Assembly: GCA_003546025.1 (NCBI GenBank)
Contig: QPKB01000001.1
Span: 85,809,208 to 85,873,207, forward strand
Direction: 5' to 3'
DNA: 64,000 nucleotides
From: Camphora micrantha
Taxonomy: Eukaryota; Streptophyta; Magnoliopsida; Laurales; Lauraceae
Program-made: the position numbers and the translations under genes
Shown: positions 45,801 to 59,000 of the stretch, in pieces
Layout of the letters: every line of letters begins with the position of its first letter
How positions within the stretch are numbered: the first letter of the stretch is position 1
The notes under the pieces: generated by a model
Told to the model about the DNA's origin: nothing
The model's input: the letters and a program-made list of their open reading frames with translations, nothing else
Database searches by the model: none

Positions 45801-48800
45801 TTACGTGAAGCTTTTTCCAAAGTTCTAGCTTCTTATTTAGTTCATCTCTTGACTGAGTAGTTGGTACCACATTGTCTATAAATTATAAACCATTTACACC
45901 AAGGAACAAAGAATATCACTACTTAGAATAATAAATCTAACAAATATTTCTAATACCATAACCGATATTGTGCAACTGTGCTTATTTTCCTATGTGTGTT
46001 TTTGGGTTTTGCAATGTAAAATTGTGTCTTTCTTGATTTGAGAGATGGTTCATTATCTTTGATTTACTTGTTTTACTTTTATATCTTGCTTTTTTGTTTT
46101 TCATATTTGATTGTTTGAGATGAGATTTTTCTAAAATTTCCCTGTTTGCCTTTTACAGGCTGTGCACGAACAGTACAAGTTGGGTAGAAAACACCCTCGG
46201 CTTAGAGACATTGCCAAGTTCTTTATCAGAAGATTTGAGAAAAGTACATGAAGTAGTAATGAGGACACAAGGCACTTCGAGTCATTACAATTTAGAATTT
46301 CTTTTGGGCAGGTCAAATGATAAATGTAGAACTATTATCATGAAATTCCTTCGTAATGCACTCTTGCTTTGTTTAAATGTTTTCCCTCGAAATTATATCT
46401 TGGAAGAAGCTGTTCTTGTTGTTGAGGAGCTATGTTCAACACATGGGAAAACTTGTGCCGTTTCTGCCACCCCCTCACGAGCTCTAGCAAAATTTCTGTT
46501 GAAAAATGATAGACAGGTTTGGAAATTTTAAATTCTATTCCCCATTTTTTTTAATTTTATGCTTTTAGTTACATGCACATGTTTTGTGATTGAAGGTGGT
46601 ATTTTCTGTTCAATTCAATTGGGTTACTGTGAATTGTGAGTTTCCATGGTGTTTTGGCCGCTTTGATTGAGTGGGATAGATCTACTGTGATCGTTGGGGG
46701 ATTTTTCTTTTCCTGTTTTCTTCAAGATGCTAACCAAATGAGGACCGATTTGGCAATGGATGAGATTGATTTCCTTACACTGCTTTCCTGATGGGGGTGT
46801 CTCTTATGCTATGTTTCCTAGTTATGGCACTAGGTTTATCTTGAGTACGGCGTTTACCCTTTAAACTGGAATCTCAGACTCAGGTCCTATTTTATATCTG
46901 CCTCTCCAGATAACCTAGCTCATGTGCTAATTGCACACATTCCCATCAGTTGCTCGTCTCTTCAAATATTTTCTGATCATGTGGGGTTCAGAGGTTAAAT
47001 AAGAATAAATTCTCATAATGTGGATGAGACCCATCTCTTACCATGTAAATCCCCTTTATATCATTGAAACAGTCCGTGAGATTATTGAATTTATTTTGAC
47101 CTTTAACCTGTTTGGACTGGAAAAATAATTGCTCATCTCATTGATGTCTTTTTAACCACGAGATGAGTTATATGGCATAATTATATTCTGAATGAATGCT
47201 GTTTCATTGTTATCATAAGTTTCCATTCATCTCAATTATTTTCCCCGGTTCTGTATGTATGTTTGGGAACATGTTAACTTCCAAAAAGGGCAAAAAAGTT
47301 TGTGAACATGTTTATTTTTATGATAGGACTTACTACTTTGTGGAGTTTATGCAAGAAGAGAGGCTTCATTTGGGAATATTGATATTGCAAGGAAGGTATT
47401 TGACATGGCATTGTCTTCCACTGAAGGCCTTCCATTGGTAAGATTTAAACTACTTGTTGATGCTCTGGAGTGTATGTAGGATCTAGGCGCACATATATGC
47501 TATTATCGACTGCTTTACAACATATTTGCTAGTAATTACAAGCATAAAATGACAACCAGTTATGTTGATCTTTTTTGTTTTGTTAGTGGTGAAAAATGTA
47601 GCAAGTAGTAACACACCATTCCCAAAAAGAAGAAGAAATAGAAGAAAGTAACATCTAAACTTGGATTTGGAAAATGATTTGAGAGATTGAATACTTGTTG
47701 CAATAAAGGACTTGCATTGCCCAGGAATGACATGGTGGATTACGACTTATGAGAGGGAAGAAATAGAATGTTTAAGTAAATATTATTGAAATGACAAGAT
47801 TCAAATTGGGATATGAATACTAGTGAATTGAGGTTCAAATGAGATACTGTATAAAATAGGTCCCAAAGATACGCTTGGGGAGTCCGAAGGGAAGAAGAAC
47901 TATATGTGCTAAGAAACTTGGTGGTAGAATGTGGAAGTTTAAAAGGGCCACTGATGAAGAGAAGGACCTTAGGCATAAAACAAGACTTCAAGAAGACTTA
48001 GAAAGCTATAGCTTAGGTTAAGTTTGGAAATGGCCATGGATTCCTGCTTGTGGAATCCACTGCGTATTTTTTCCATTGATGTCTTTGAATTGAATTCCAC
48101 ACCTGCGGAATCTGCATTTTTTTTTTTTGGGTATAGTGGTGGAGAGCGAGGAGGGAGAGCGCACACTTTCTGCAGAAAAAAAAGGTTCTGGACATCAAAA
48201 TCCCGTTTTGAGAATTTTTGCTGAAACTTTTGTGGAATTTTTTGTCTGCAAATATTTAGGTTTGCACATATCTGCGGGAGACCGGTGTTTCACCTGAAAT
48301 GTCACTGCACAAACATACCCTTGGTGAAAAGAGTTGCAAAGACAGTTATAAGTTGTCAGTCAGTATGAAGCATATGCCATTTTGTGTGTGCCCTTTGGAA
48401 CTAAGGGAAATAGAATATTCAATAAGCTTGCCAAGGTATGGAAAGGATGATTAGAGACCATCATGTAAGGTGCATTTAAAGATGGTATTCAAATACACTT
48501 GGTGAAAGAAGAGATAAATGGCAGGTGGGATGTGCACTTCAAACTTTATTGACTTTAAGAGTAACCAGGGTAAATAGATCATATTATCTGTGACAATGAT
48601 TGCAAGGAGCATCACCCTACTGCCTCAACATCCCATCCTGCAATGTCTTCTGTTGTCCTGACATTGCTGCCTCAGTTGAACAACACCAAGACCAGCCTCC
48701 ACTACTGCCTTTCCCTGTCTGGGCCCACATGTCTTTTGTGATTAGCCATGATTGCTTCAAAAAAACTAAAAGAAAACACCTTCAATCTAATAGTCAACCT

Positions 48801-51800
48801 TCACCTAATTCAAATCTCATCCCATAACCCACATGTTATGCACCATTGCCTCGAACTTCTCTCTTGACCAAACCTTCCATCAGTCACTCTTGAACTGATT
48901 TTATGCCTTTCTTGTGGACTGATCTCTAGATCAGTCGATAAAGAAAATCCCTGTCCCTTTTTTAAATGCTGATAAAATGTTTCAATATTATAGTTTCCTC
49001 AAAATAAGAATTGTTGGGAGTCGTTATCTTTATCTAAGATTTGATTTATAGTACGGTAGGTTCGGTTAGCCTTTGGAGGACACGACTGACATTTTAAGTT
49101 TTTCTTCTCCTAAGATCAGTCTAGTGCCAATATAAAAAATTAATCAAATTCTAGTATTGTGGTTAATAGCTATTGTTATTGAGATAATTTAGAAGCGTAT
49201 TTGGTTAGAGTTAGCTTTTGTATAGCCTTCACTCAGTATATCAAGAAATTCTTTATCTGCTTCTTTGAGAGCAGGACCTTCAAACAAATATGCCGCTTCT
49301 GTATTTCTGGTATGCTGAGATGGAGCTTGCTGCTTGTACCTCTGGCAATAACTCAGAACCAGCAGTACTGCGTGCAACACACATTTTATCCTGTTTTGGC
49401 AGCGGTGTAAAGTACAGTTCTTTCAAGGGTCAGCCATCAAGTACTCAACTATTGAGAGCACACCAAGGATTTAAGGAACAAATAAAAAATTTACGATCTG
49501 CATGGGCGTGTGGAGATATAAGAGATCAGTCTATTGCTCTCATCTGTTCAGCTGCTTTATTTGAGGAGTTGACTACTGGTTGGGGTGCTGGCCTGACTGT
49601 TTTTGAGGAGGCTTTTACAATGGCTCTTCCAGGTATTTGAACCACTCCTGGTTGCTTTTACTAATTTTGCTCAATGGGACTTTGCCCATCTTTAGTCAGC
49701 CATGATTCTTTTGAACTTATAATTTGTAATAAATTTTTATTTTTTTTCCTTACGTATGTTGACACATTAAGTGGAATCATTGAAGCATATGTTTAATGGT
49801 TATGCTCTTTGGGAAATGCATTATTTAGTATAGTACTTTGCATACCAACATTATTTGTGGTGCTCAAATTTTGGTGATTGAAAATTTCTTGCATGGTACC
49901 TTTCAAAAAAATTTCTTGCATGGTCATTTCAAGAGGAATGTGAGTACTTCAATAGTTGACCCCCGTGGTGCATCAGATACTCACCCCTAATTGATCATTC
50001 CACTCTTTTCATTCAGACCTTGTTAACCATTAATTGTGAAATCCATCATGGCTTAGTTTCTCATAAGGAAGTATTATGTTGAGGTCCATTTCTTGTTAGG
50101 ACCACCATAACAATGACCCATATTATAATATTGATAGCTGATCAATTAAATGCTGTTCTTTTGATCTATTCTCCATGTGTCTTCTTTGAGATTTTCTTTT
50201 GACTAATTCTGATGTTGCCTTGTTTGTATTGTGCTTGTAGAAATATGGATTGTTTTGCATTCTTTTGGCACTTGTGTATAATGTATATGATCATATGGAT
50301 TGGGTGGTCTGATCCATCCATCATGAGCATAGTTATAGTGTTCTGAAGGATAATGGTTTTGTAAAACTCAGATGAATACATATTTTGATAAAAAAAAAAA
50401 ATCTCAACAGTATCAGTTGAATCAGTTTCAAATTGTGGGGGTGAATGCACAATTCATCAACTGGGGGCGAAGGTTGAAGGGGTGCGGGTGGGGATGTAAA
50501 ATACTTGAGCCCAAACGACCACCTACCATCTAGGTGGGCCATATGGCGAGTATTTATTACCATGTTGAGACTTTCTCTCTTTATGTGCGCGGGCGTGTGT
50601 GCACCTGTGCGCGTATGCACACACACATGCGTTTGCTCTCACTGATCCACTACATATCGAAATGTTCACCTAATAGTGGATGGCATTGACTGCAACTGTT
50701 CATATGCAATCTAGATATATGGAGTCCATTTGTGCTCATCTTGATTAGTCTGCCCCCTTGACACTACTGCCCTCATGAATTGGCACACCATACCCAATTT
50801 GACATTCATCCAACCATCACTCGCTGTTGGATTGAATTAAAAAAGAAAAAGAAGAGGAAAAAAATAATGCATAGTTAAAGACTGTGAAGCTTTGGTTATT
50901 GAATCAAAGGTTACGATATTTTGATGCTGCTGATTTTTTGCCTAACCCTAATAAATGATGAGACCTTTTCATCCCCTTAACCCCTTGCTCATAGGCATAC
51001 ATCCAGGTGTGCTTTGCGAGCTGGACCACATATGAACGGCATGCTGTCTGCTTGTAGTTGAACATCAATATATGAGAGAATATCAGAGCGTTCTTTTACA
51101 AGGGATTACTATCCTTGAAGTTGCATAGTCGTGGTGGACCTTGAGAAAAGGTTTGGGTGGGTGCAGTTACTAGGTAGGGCTATCCAATGTTGAATGCCCC
51201 TCCAGTCTGGGATCTGCCTACATTTTTGCATGTATCCTAATGTGCCACTGTGTGTGTATTGTTTTTCCTTATCACTAATACCTCATGGCATTTGATCACA
51301 GAAAGGAGAAGCCAAAGTTCTCATCTCGAGTCCTTGTTCAACCATTACACAAAAATGCTCGGAAGGCATCTTAACCATATGAAACTCTCAAAAGCTTGGA
51401 AGTGCATCTTGCAAGGGTTGCAAATATACCCATACAGCTCAAAAGTTTTTGCTGCATTTATACAAGTCAGCTGCCTTTATACTGTGCCCAACAAACTTCG
51501 GCAGATAGTTGATGAATATTGTAGCAAGTAAGATATTCTCTTCCAACAGCATAATTTGTTTTAGTGAGTGGTTTGTTTGGTGGGACACATTTCAATTTAT
51601 GATTTCAAATAGCATTACATTCAATGAATTGCATGCAACTTCGGACACTTCTAAATCTTACTGATAAAAAGAATGCACTAGAAGTCTAGAACACATTTTT
51701 CTTATTCTCCTTTTTTTTTAAATATATATATAGTCATATTTTAGTTTACTTCTTTTCAGGTTTTAAACCGTCATCTTTTCAAACTACCTTCATGTAATCT

Positions 51801-53264
51801 TGGGAATATATTTTCCTCTGCATGCTATTAGTGTCCAGTTGCAGTTGATTAATCAACTTATTTTAAAGAGGAATGATCGAGAAGGCTTTGACCATAGGCT
51901 AAATTAATCTAACACTATTCATTGTATTATGCTTGGATGAGTGATCTGTGGGAGTCCTATCACATAAGTGTGTATGAATGGATTGGATAGGCAAAACATA
52001 TTGTGCTTGTGGCTCATAAGTTACCCTTATTGGCTGACATCAGCCATCTGCTAAGAGGCCTCTAAAATATAATGTTAAAAGGCTTTGGTTCAACTTCAAC
52101 CACATTTTGTATATCCTTCGTTGGATGACCATGATCATGCATGCATCTTTTTTTTTTTTTTTAAACCACATTTAATTAAATGATGGATGCTTCCAATATA
52201 TCACCCTCCGTACATGCATGTGAGCCAAACTACGATGCACAGATACTGCATGGCTATGAACCGGACATGCCAGTGTCACCTACTTCATGAATAAAAGTAA
52301 TGTTTTTAAAAATATAGGATATAGATGTCATCTATTTTGTATCCGTTTTAAAGTAGCCACTTAACCAATGCCGTTGGACCCAGCAATGGACTCCTTAACA
52401 TCTACGAATTTGGTGGTTTAGACTTGAGATTCACCAGTAGGTATTTCCCTGTGTATGTTGGTTCCTCATCTACGCCAGGAGTTGTGGTTTACATACACAA
52501 GGAACAATGATGGTTTTTTTGTTATTATTATTTATTTTTTCTTTGAATGATGACTACAAGGGCATAAATTTCGATCTTGAACACAGGAATGGTCGTTTAC
52601 ACACACACACAAGAAGGGTGGTTCTTTTTATTTTATTTTATTAGAACACACTATATAAGCCATAGCCATTTCCATTCTGTCATTTTAATGGTGATGCTCC
52701 CTAATAACAAATTCTGCATCTTTTCACAGGAAACCGTCTGTTATTGTTTGGATGTTTGCGCTGTCGTTTGAATTAGCTAAATCAGGTTCTGAGCATAGAA
52801 TACACAGTTTGTTTGAGAGAGCACTGGTGAATGATCGGTTGCAGAAGTCAGTAACATTGTGGCGTTGTTACCTTGCATATGAGGTCCACATAGCATGTAA
52901 TCTTTCTGCAGCCAAACGTATCTTTTTCCGAGCTATTCATTCCTGCCCATGGTAAGATTAGTGCTTGAAGCAATTATCAATTTTAATAGGTTATGGATAA
53001 TTGCATTCTAGGCTCTGGTCCATGTAGTCTTCTGCAATATTCACTGGCTTTCCTCCAATCATTAGTATTCGGAATGATTGCCTGATTTTTTTTCCTTGAT
53101 CATTTCGTAGGTCAAAGAAGCTGTGGCTTGATGGATTTCAGAAACTGAACACAATCTTGACCGCAAAGGAGCTGTCTGATCTCCAAGAAGTAATGTCGGA
53201 TAAGGAGCTACATTTACGTACGGATATCTATGAGATCCTTTTGCAGGATGAGGTCAATGCATAA
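39863..53264 (+). CDS. NRDE2: NRDE2 homologue (nuclear RNA surveillance); frameshift in exon 1
   Basis: Eleven exons: 39863-40352, 41561-41987, 42726-43061, 43673-44300, 44548-44689, 46159-46516, 47327-47437, 49275-49632, 51302-51527, 52730-52951 and 53111-53264. With one base restored they give 1150 aa, close to human NRDE2. The N-terminus is acidic (a run of Glu at about 18-24). Then come a basic patch ('KRKKKRKRSRE'), 'GVHLWSGSETKSDKGYYIDT', and helical HAT/TPR-like repeats ('LEKAVEINPDNEDL', 'RWEKILRQQSGSCKLWKEFL', 'ARKVFDMAL', 'AKRIFFRAIHSCPW'). NRDE2 binds the MTR4/exosome helicase in animals and acts in nuclear RNAi in worms and fission yeast; a similar plant role is inferred. Exon 1 lacks one base near 40120-40125, so the frame from 39863 ends at 40186. 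An ATG at 40183 is in the correct downstream frame and could start a shorter protein. Confidence 0.92.
40779..41143. repeat. Three irregular tandem units in NRDE2 intron 1
   Basis: Units start near 40779, 40927 and 41020, each with 'AAAGA(C/A)CATTTGCCAAACAA' or a variant, followed by 'TCTTGTTCTAGTGGTAAAGA' and 'TTGTCCATCCAGT' blocks. Units 1 and 3 share an 'AATATGGGAATTTC(C/T)AGCATGCC' insert missing in unit 2. The 'CTAGTGGTAAAGATT' block looks like a tRNA-SINE box A. Confidence 0.7.
42632..42702. repeat. Short tandem duplication in NRDE2 intron 2
   Basis: Two copies of 'TGGAAAG(T/A)TTTTTTTCCC' followed by 'GTGATTTATTTAT' lie just upstream of the exon 3 acceptor at 42726. Confidence 0.75.
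44690..46158. other. NRDE2 intron 5, no other gene
   Basis: About 1.5 kb of T-rich intron between phase-2 splice sites (CGAGG|GTTTGT and TTTTACAG|GCTG). I see no repeat with defined ends and no coding sequence. Confidence 0.7.
47438..49274. other. NRDE2 intron 7, no other gene
   Basis: About 1.8 kb. It contains a T(12) run near 48118 and short non-coding ORFs. Splice sites are CCATTG|GTAAGA and GAGAGCAG|GACC. No element with recognisable ends was found. Confidence 0.65.
49633..52729. other. NRDE2 introns 8 and 9 around exon 9
   Basis: Two introns of about 1.7 and 1.2 kb flank exon 9 (51302-51527). They hold A/T runs (for example T(18) near 52147), a (CA)/(TG)-rich stretch at about 50580-50630 and an (AC)n run near 52598. 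No further gene is visible. Confidence 0.6.
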
Positions 53265-54490
53265 TGCACACCCCTCTTCTGTACATGGATTGCTGTATAT
53301 GTATAGCAATACACACCACTCAGGTGATTAAATGTATGTACACTGCTTTTGCATTTCAAATTTTAGATGATTAGCAGTTTTTTTTTTTTTACTAGAATCA
53401 CAGTTTTTTTTTTTTTTTTTTCCGCATTCGCAACCCAACCGCCCCTGCCCCCGCCCCCCAGTAGTTTTGTTCTTGATGATTGTACATGGGAAGAAACTTG
53501 TACACCAAGTAGAGCTAATGATCGGTTTGGATCAATTGTAACACTATTGCTCAATGGTTGTTTGAGTCATCTGTTACCTCAAATTTTACTTGTTGGAAAC
53601 AGATTTGAATTCTGCTACCTACCTAACAACCTTAGATAAGGCTGGACGATGATGATGATGATTTGGATTCTTATTTTATTTAGTGCATTCCAAATGTTTT
53701 TGCCTATCTTATTGTAGCTCCTTATTAAGTGATCGAAAACTCCACCTGAAAATCCTGCTTTGTTTCAGAATCCATTGCTAAGTGTGGCCAGTCATTTGGA
53801 TTTGTATCTGATTATCAATTGGGTTGTGCACTGATTGAAACAAGTCCACACCTGTTTGCCCTTAGATCCAAAATAGACTTTTTTTTTTGTTGTTGTTGTT
53901 GTTGTGTGTGTGTGTGTGTGTGGTTAAAACTAATATATTAATAATACAAACTCTCACCAGCTCCACCAAGCGTTATCCAATCAATCTATCTTGCCTATAA
54001 AATATATCTAATTACATTTTAAAATGAGACACTTGACATATGAATCTTAGGTTGCATTTTTGTAATTCCTCATTTACCGAGATTCAAAACCATGTTGGTC
54101 TGAATTTTGGATCTTGACCCAAATCCATATTATCTAGAGATGACTGGATTCTGATCTGGATGCAGGTTGAACTTGGAATCCGGTTTTGGATGTGTAAACC
54201 CTGTGTGACACGTTTGCATCAATTTTGACCGAGTTGGGGTGACTAAATGATACGATGCCCGGACACAAATCAAGGCTTGATTTTATGAGGATAAGGTCAA
54301 AAAATCGGATCAGGTGTAATTGCCACATCATGAGATAAGACTCAATTTATGTAGAAGGAACAAATCAAGATTACAGCTCTATAATAGCACAGGGTCAAAT
54401 TTGAAACGTATGGTTTAAGTTTATGGTTTGGAAAATTCATTCAAAGAAATTATGTTTATTTTCAAACAAAAAGTGAAGTAGTATTAGGAT

Positions 54491-54730
54491 CTTGATGTAC
54501 TCAAGCCGTGGCTTGGCAGCCGTCCATTGTGGATGGAGTGTTGATCTTATTCTTCTATAAAATCAATGGCCTCTTCTAACCTTTATCATGTTGTTTAGGT
54601 CAAGGGCCATCTTGATGTACTCAAGCCGTTGCTTGGCAGCCGTCCATTGTGGATGTCGTCTTGATCTTATTCTTCTATAAAATCAATGGCCTCTTCTAAC
54701 CTTTATCATGTTGTTTAGGTCAAGGGCCAT
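54491..54730. repeat. 120-bp tandem duplication
   Basis: Two units (54491-54610 and 54611-54730) are almost identical; I count about five differences, clustered around 'GTGGATGGAGTGTTG' versus 'GTGGATGTCGTCTTG'. The high identity implies a recent event. Confidence 0.93.
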
Positions 54731-55019
54731 CCAGAAAAAAGGTCGGGAGTTTGGACCTTACGGTCTCCTCTGTTAACTGAATACATTTTCCCACGACACG
54801 AAAGTAAAAGTGAGCTTGCAATTTCCTTGCTCTGGTGGCATTTATGGCATGGGCATCTTATCTTATCTTTCATCCAATCAAAGAAAACTGAACTTTCTCC
54901 TACATTATTAATAAAAAAAAAATGCTGAGTGACACCACTGATATATATTTATTTCATGCAAGATTGAGACCGGACATGGGGCCATGCCCATTGCCATGCC
55001 TCTATAATTGGCCCTCCTC

Positions 55020-55050
<31 letters not shown>

Positions 55051-55222
55051 AAGATTTTACTTTATACAACCCAATTTCTTCTTGTGGTGCTCGGATGGTA
55101 AAGAAGTTTGTACAAGTGGGGGCCACTAACACAAAGCGACACCGACAAGTTTGTTGATTGGCTTTTCTTACACTGTCTGTGATGGTCCTCCTTACAAATG
55201 GAAGCCTCGTGTCAAACAAAAA

Positions 55223-55286
55223 TGCTATTTGGACCGACTATGGGGACCGATCGGTGGACCGGTCCCCAAAGTCGGTCCAAATAGCA
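55223..55286. repeat. 64-bp hairpin (short MITE or small-RNA-like inverted repeat)
   Basis: The arms begin TGCTATTTGGACCGACT and end AGTCGGTCCAAATAGCA, continue through GGGGACCG/CGGTCCCC, and leave a loop of about 9 nt. There is roughly one mismatch in each 27-nt arm. No coding potential. Confidence 0.88.
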
Positions 55287-55809
55287 CGGCTGCGTATCAA
55301 AACAATAAAGTCTTCACACATTAATAGAATATACCTTAGCTAGATTACATGTTATGCATGATGAGATTGTCTCAGATTAAGATTTAGAAGTTAATCTCAA
55401 ACTTTTAACATGTGATTATTCACCAACCAAGTGTTGAAATAATTAATAATCACATCTATAGCAATTCTCTTTTTGAGCTGTTGGCCCCTTTAATTTTCAT
55501 ATCTTCCACTTAGAATTATATATATATATATATATATATATAATGACTTATTGAGAGGAATCGTGGGCCATTTGTATTGGTTATTCCATTTTCATGACAT
55601 TTATTGGGGGACCTCACTCATAATGATTAAGGAGAGTGTGATGAATTAATTAGTTTTTCATTCGCCAAACCCAAGACAACGCAAAACGGATGAAACCATG
55701 ACTTTACATACATAATTACATATGTAACATATCAGATTTCACTGCGGGGCCCACTATTCTAACCTACTATAGATCGAAGAAGATTGCACAACAAATACAA
55801 TAATGAAAA

Positions 55810-56068
55810 TCTCCCTCTCTCTCTCTCTCTCTCTCCTAGTCCTATCCACATGTGCCCAGTCTTCTTCCACATCGATTTGCGCTTCCAATAGCGTCTCTCT
55901 CATCCTCTTGTCTCTATTTAAACTAACTTACCGCTACCTACCTTTCCCTCGTCCACGTGAATCTATGAAACAAACGGAAAGAAGAAGAAGGAGAAGAAGA
56001 AGAAGATCGTTTTCCTTTCATCAGAAACACACGCACAGACAGTGGAAATTAACAAACTAAGAAGAAAG
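55810..56068 (+). promoter_or_regulatory. Promoter-proximal region and 5' leader of the GH3 gene
   Basis: A (CT)n run (55810-55837) and TATA-like 'CTATTTAAAC' (about 55915) lie upstream of a GAAGAAG-rich leader that ends at the ATG at 56069. A GTG at 56042 is in frame, but nothing supports it as a start; the signal peptide begins at the ATG. Confidence 0.45.
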
Positions 56069-59000
56069 ATGATGAAATTCAGCTCTCATTTCTTCTTCTT
56101 CTTCTTGTTCTCTGCACTTTTAACGACAACGGCAATAGGAAGAAGAGCAACAGGAGATGATGCTCCTTACAGAGATCCTCGCCTTCCGATCGAGGCCCGC
56201 ATCTCCGATCTCCTCTCCCGCATGACATTGGCGGAGAAGATTGGCCAAATGACTCAGATCGACCGATCCGTCGCCTCCTCCGACGTCATTCGCGATCTCT
56301 CCATCGGTACCTTTTTTTTTTTTTTTTTTTTCTTTTCTCTTAGATCTTTGTTAGAATTCAAGCTTCCTTCTTCTTCGACAAGAGAATTACAAGATGAATC
56401 TGTTTCTTTTTTTTTCTCTGGTTTCAGGAAGTGTTTTGAACGGTGGAGATAGCGCTCCGAGCCCTGATTGGACGCCGTCCATGTGGGCCGACATGGTCGA
56501 CGGCTACCAGCGAGCGGCCCTCTCGTCGCGGCTCGGGATTCCGATGATCTACGGTACGGATGCTGTACACGGCCATAACAATGTTTTTGGCTCCACCATC
56601 TTCCCTCACAACATCGGCCTCGGAGCCACTAGGTATAAAGAATTAGAATTTGTTCCTTTCAATGTTGGTTGCGTTTGGATGTACAGCAAATTGCATTTTT
56701 GGAATCATCAATCAAGAGATTTGAAGCTGACGCAGATCCTAATTTGATATATTTTTTTATTTATTTGGGCAATGGAAAGACATCTAAATCCCAAACGAAT
56801 CAATTTGTGTCAGCTTAATTTCCAAGTTTTGATGGATTTTGCTGCTGTTGGTTGTTTGTGACAGGGACGCGGATTTGGTTTTGAGGATTGGGAAGGCTAC
56901 TGCATTGGAGATTAGAGGGACTGGAATACCTTACACGTTCGCCCCCTGTTTAGCTGTAAGTTTTTAAATTGATCGAATTTCATGTCATAGATTCATAGAA
57001 GCCGGGTTGAATAATTGGAGCGCAGATGGGACTAGGATAAATTATCCATTGAAAATTGGACATTTTTTTTTTCTTCTAATCGCGGGTTAACATCCAAACG
57101 CACACAAAACTTTGGACGAGCTTATTTTATCATCTTCTTCGCTTTCTCTTTTTTCTCGAATTTCCTTTTAAAATTTATAGAGTGTCCGATATGATTTCCA
57201 ATCGCCTGAGCCTCCAAGAAGCTTGGGTCGGTGGGATTTGTTTAACTCTACCATAGGGCCCACTTATAATAATATATATTGTTCAAAATGAATTCAATAA
57301 TTCATATGATTGTGCTAATTATTTTATTAGTTATGTGATTAATCTTCTTCTTATTATTTATTTGATAGAGTGGGTTCCACCTATAAATTAGCACTAGTCC
57401 AAATGACACTGTTCCCACCATTATTCATTATTGGATTTGGTCAATAAGCCTATAAGCCTGTTTGTTTACCGGAATTTATGACTAAAATTTGGGAGGCTGT
57501 TTTTTTTTTTTTATATGACGTGACATCTTTTCTCTTGGCATTTGAAGTGAAATGCTGTGTTTTTTTCATTAGAGTTTTTAATTTCAACTACTCAAAAGAC
57601 CTTTAGAAATTTTTGGAATTTCAATCTCTTGTATCATTTGTTGGAATTTCAAATCCTAAAAAAGAAAAAAATAAAATTGAAATTTCACTTATGGGGACAT
57701 CTTTTGGAGAATTTGAAATCCTTCCAAATATGAATTCTTGAAATTTTGATAAAGAAAAAGGGAGATATGCACTACAGAGGTATAAAAAATAATTCATCTG
57801 GAAGATATTGGACCCACCCTATTCTACGGTAAAATCTATCCATTCCCAGTGGGCGAAACTCCCAATGATCTTCCATATTTAGTCACATGGTTTGAATTCA
57901 CATCAAAGTTGTAGTAACGAGGGCCATGGCCCACGTCAACGCCCCCACCATATTGTTATTGTGTCAACAGACGAGAAGGCGATGATGAGTCCAACGTAAG
58001 AAAGTGACAAGCAGAGGGACAATTTTTTTTTTTTTCTACTTTGATTTTGCCTTGGAGTACACACGTTTGTTCATCATAATTACCTTTCACCCATTTTACC
58101 ATTACGAACGATTTCCCGTGTTTGTGTGGTTGTCGTTGTTGTTGTTTTTTTTCTTTAATGATATAGTTAAATCGTTGACAAAGTAGTTTCATTTCCTAGA
58201 AATTTTACTTTATCACATTTGGTTGGTTATTGCAAGTAGAAAAGTAAAATTTCAACCAAAAGAGCAAAACTCTAATATTTACCTTCGTGAAAACTTCTTT
58301 GATTCCCTTTTCCTGGTATGGGTGAAAATATAGTCTTCTTTTTCCTTCATCGATCTACTGTGAGACCCATCATCTTCTTGATCGATTCCATCTCAATATT
58401 GCGTAAGGGGAGTTCGTTTTCAATCTTCCGCCAGTGTTTATTATCTCTCTTTAGTGATTGTACGATATCGCACAAAAAATTACTGAATTAGACTCCATAT
58501 TAGCTTTGGTTTTTGAGTTATTTCGTTTTAGCTCTCACTCCATATTTTGCAACTCGATAAGAGAAAGTTGGGGCTGTGGAAAAAACTGATTAAAGTCCCA
58601 GCTATTGTAACAAGAATACAATCAAGCTTATTGGAATTTAACAAAATGGGTAGATGGCTAAGTGACTGTACGATATTGCACAACAAGCATTGAATTAGGC
58701 TCCTAGATTTGTTGGGATTTTTTTTAGTTATTGTATTTGGGTCTAACTCCATATTTCCAACTCAATGAGAGAAATTTTAGGCTTGTAAAAAATCGGTTAA
58801 GAACCCACCTGTCATGCCCAAGAATGCAGAGAAGCTTTGTGGGAATTCATTCCCTGAGTAACAAAATATGAACAGTTTGTGTGATATTACACAAAAAGTA
58901 CTAAATTAGACTCTCAGTTTAGCTGTTGTTTTTGAGTTGTTTCATCTTAGGTATTACTCCATATTTTGCTACTCGATAAGAAAAAGTCTGGGTTGTGTAA

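Larger units (their letters stand above)
53265..56068. other. Intergenic region between NRDE2 and GH3 genes
   Basis: 2.8 kb. It holds the NRDE2 3' UTR, T runs (53380-53423 and 55019-55044), (GTT)n/(TG)n at about 53890-53921, a 120-bp tandem duplication (54491-54730), a hairpin (55223-55286) and (TA)n at 55517-55543. A (CT)n run at 55810-55837 and TATA-like 'CTATTTAAAC' near 55915 mark the GH3 promoter side. Confidence 0.65.

Noticed and set aside
56042..56068. Upstream GTG start for the GH3 protein
   Set aside because: It is not an ATG and would put a charged segment before the signal peptide; the ATG at 56069 is the natural start.
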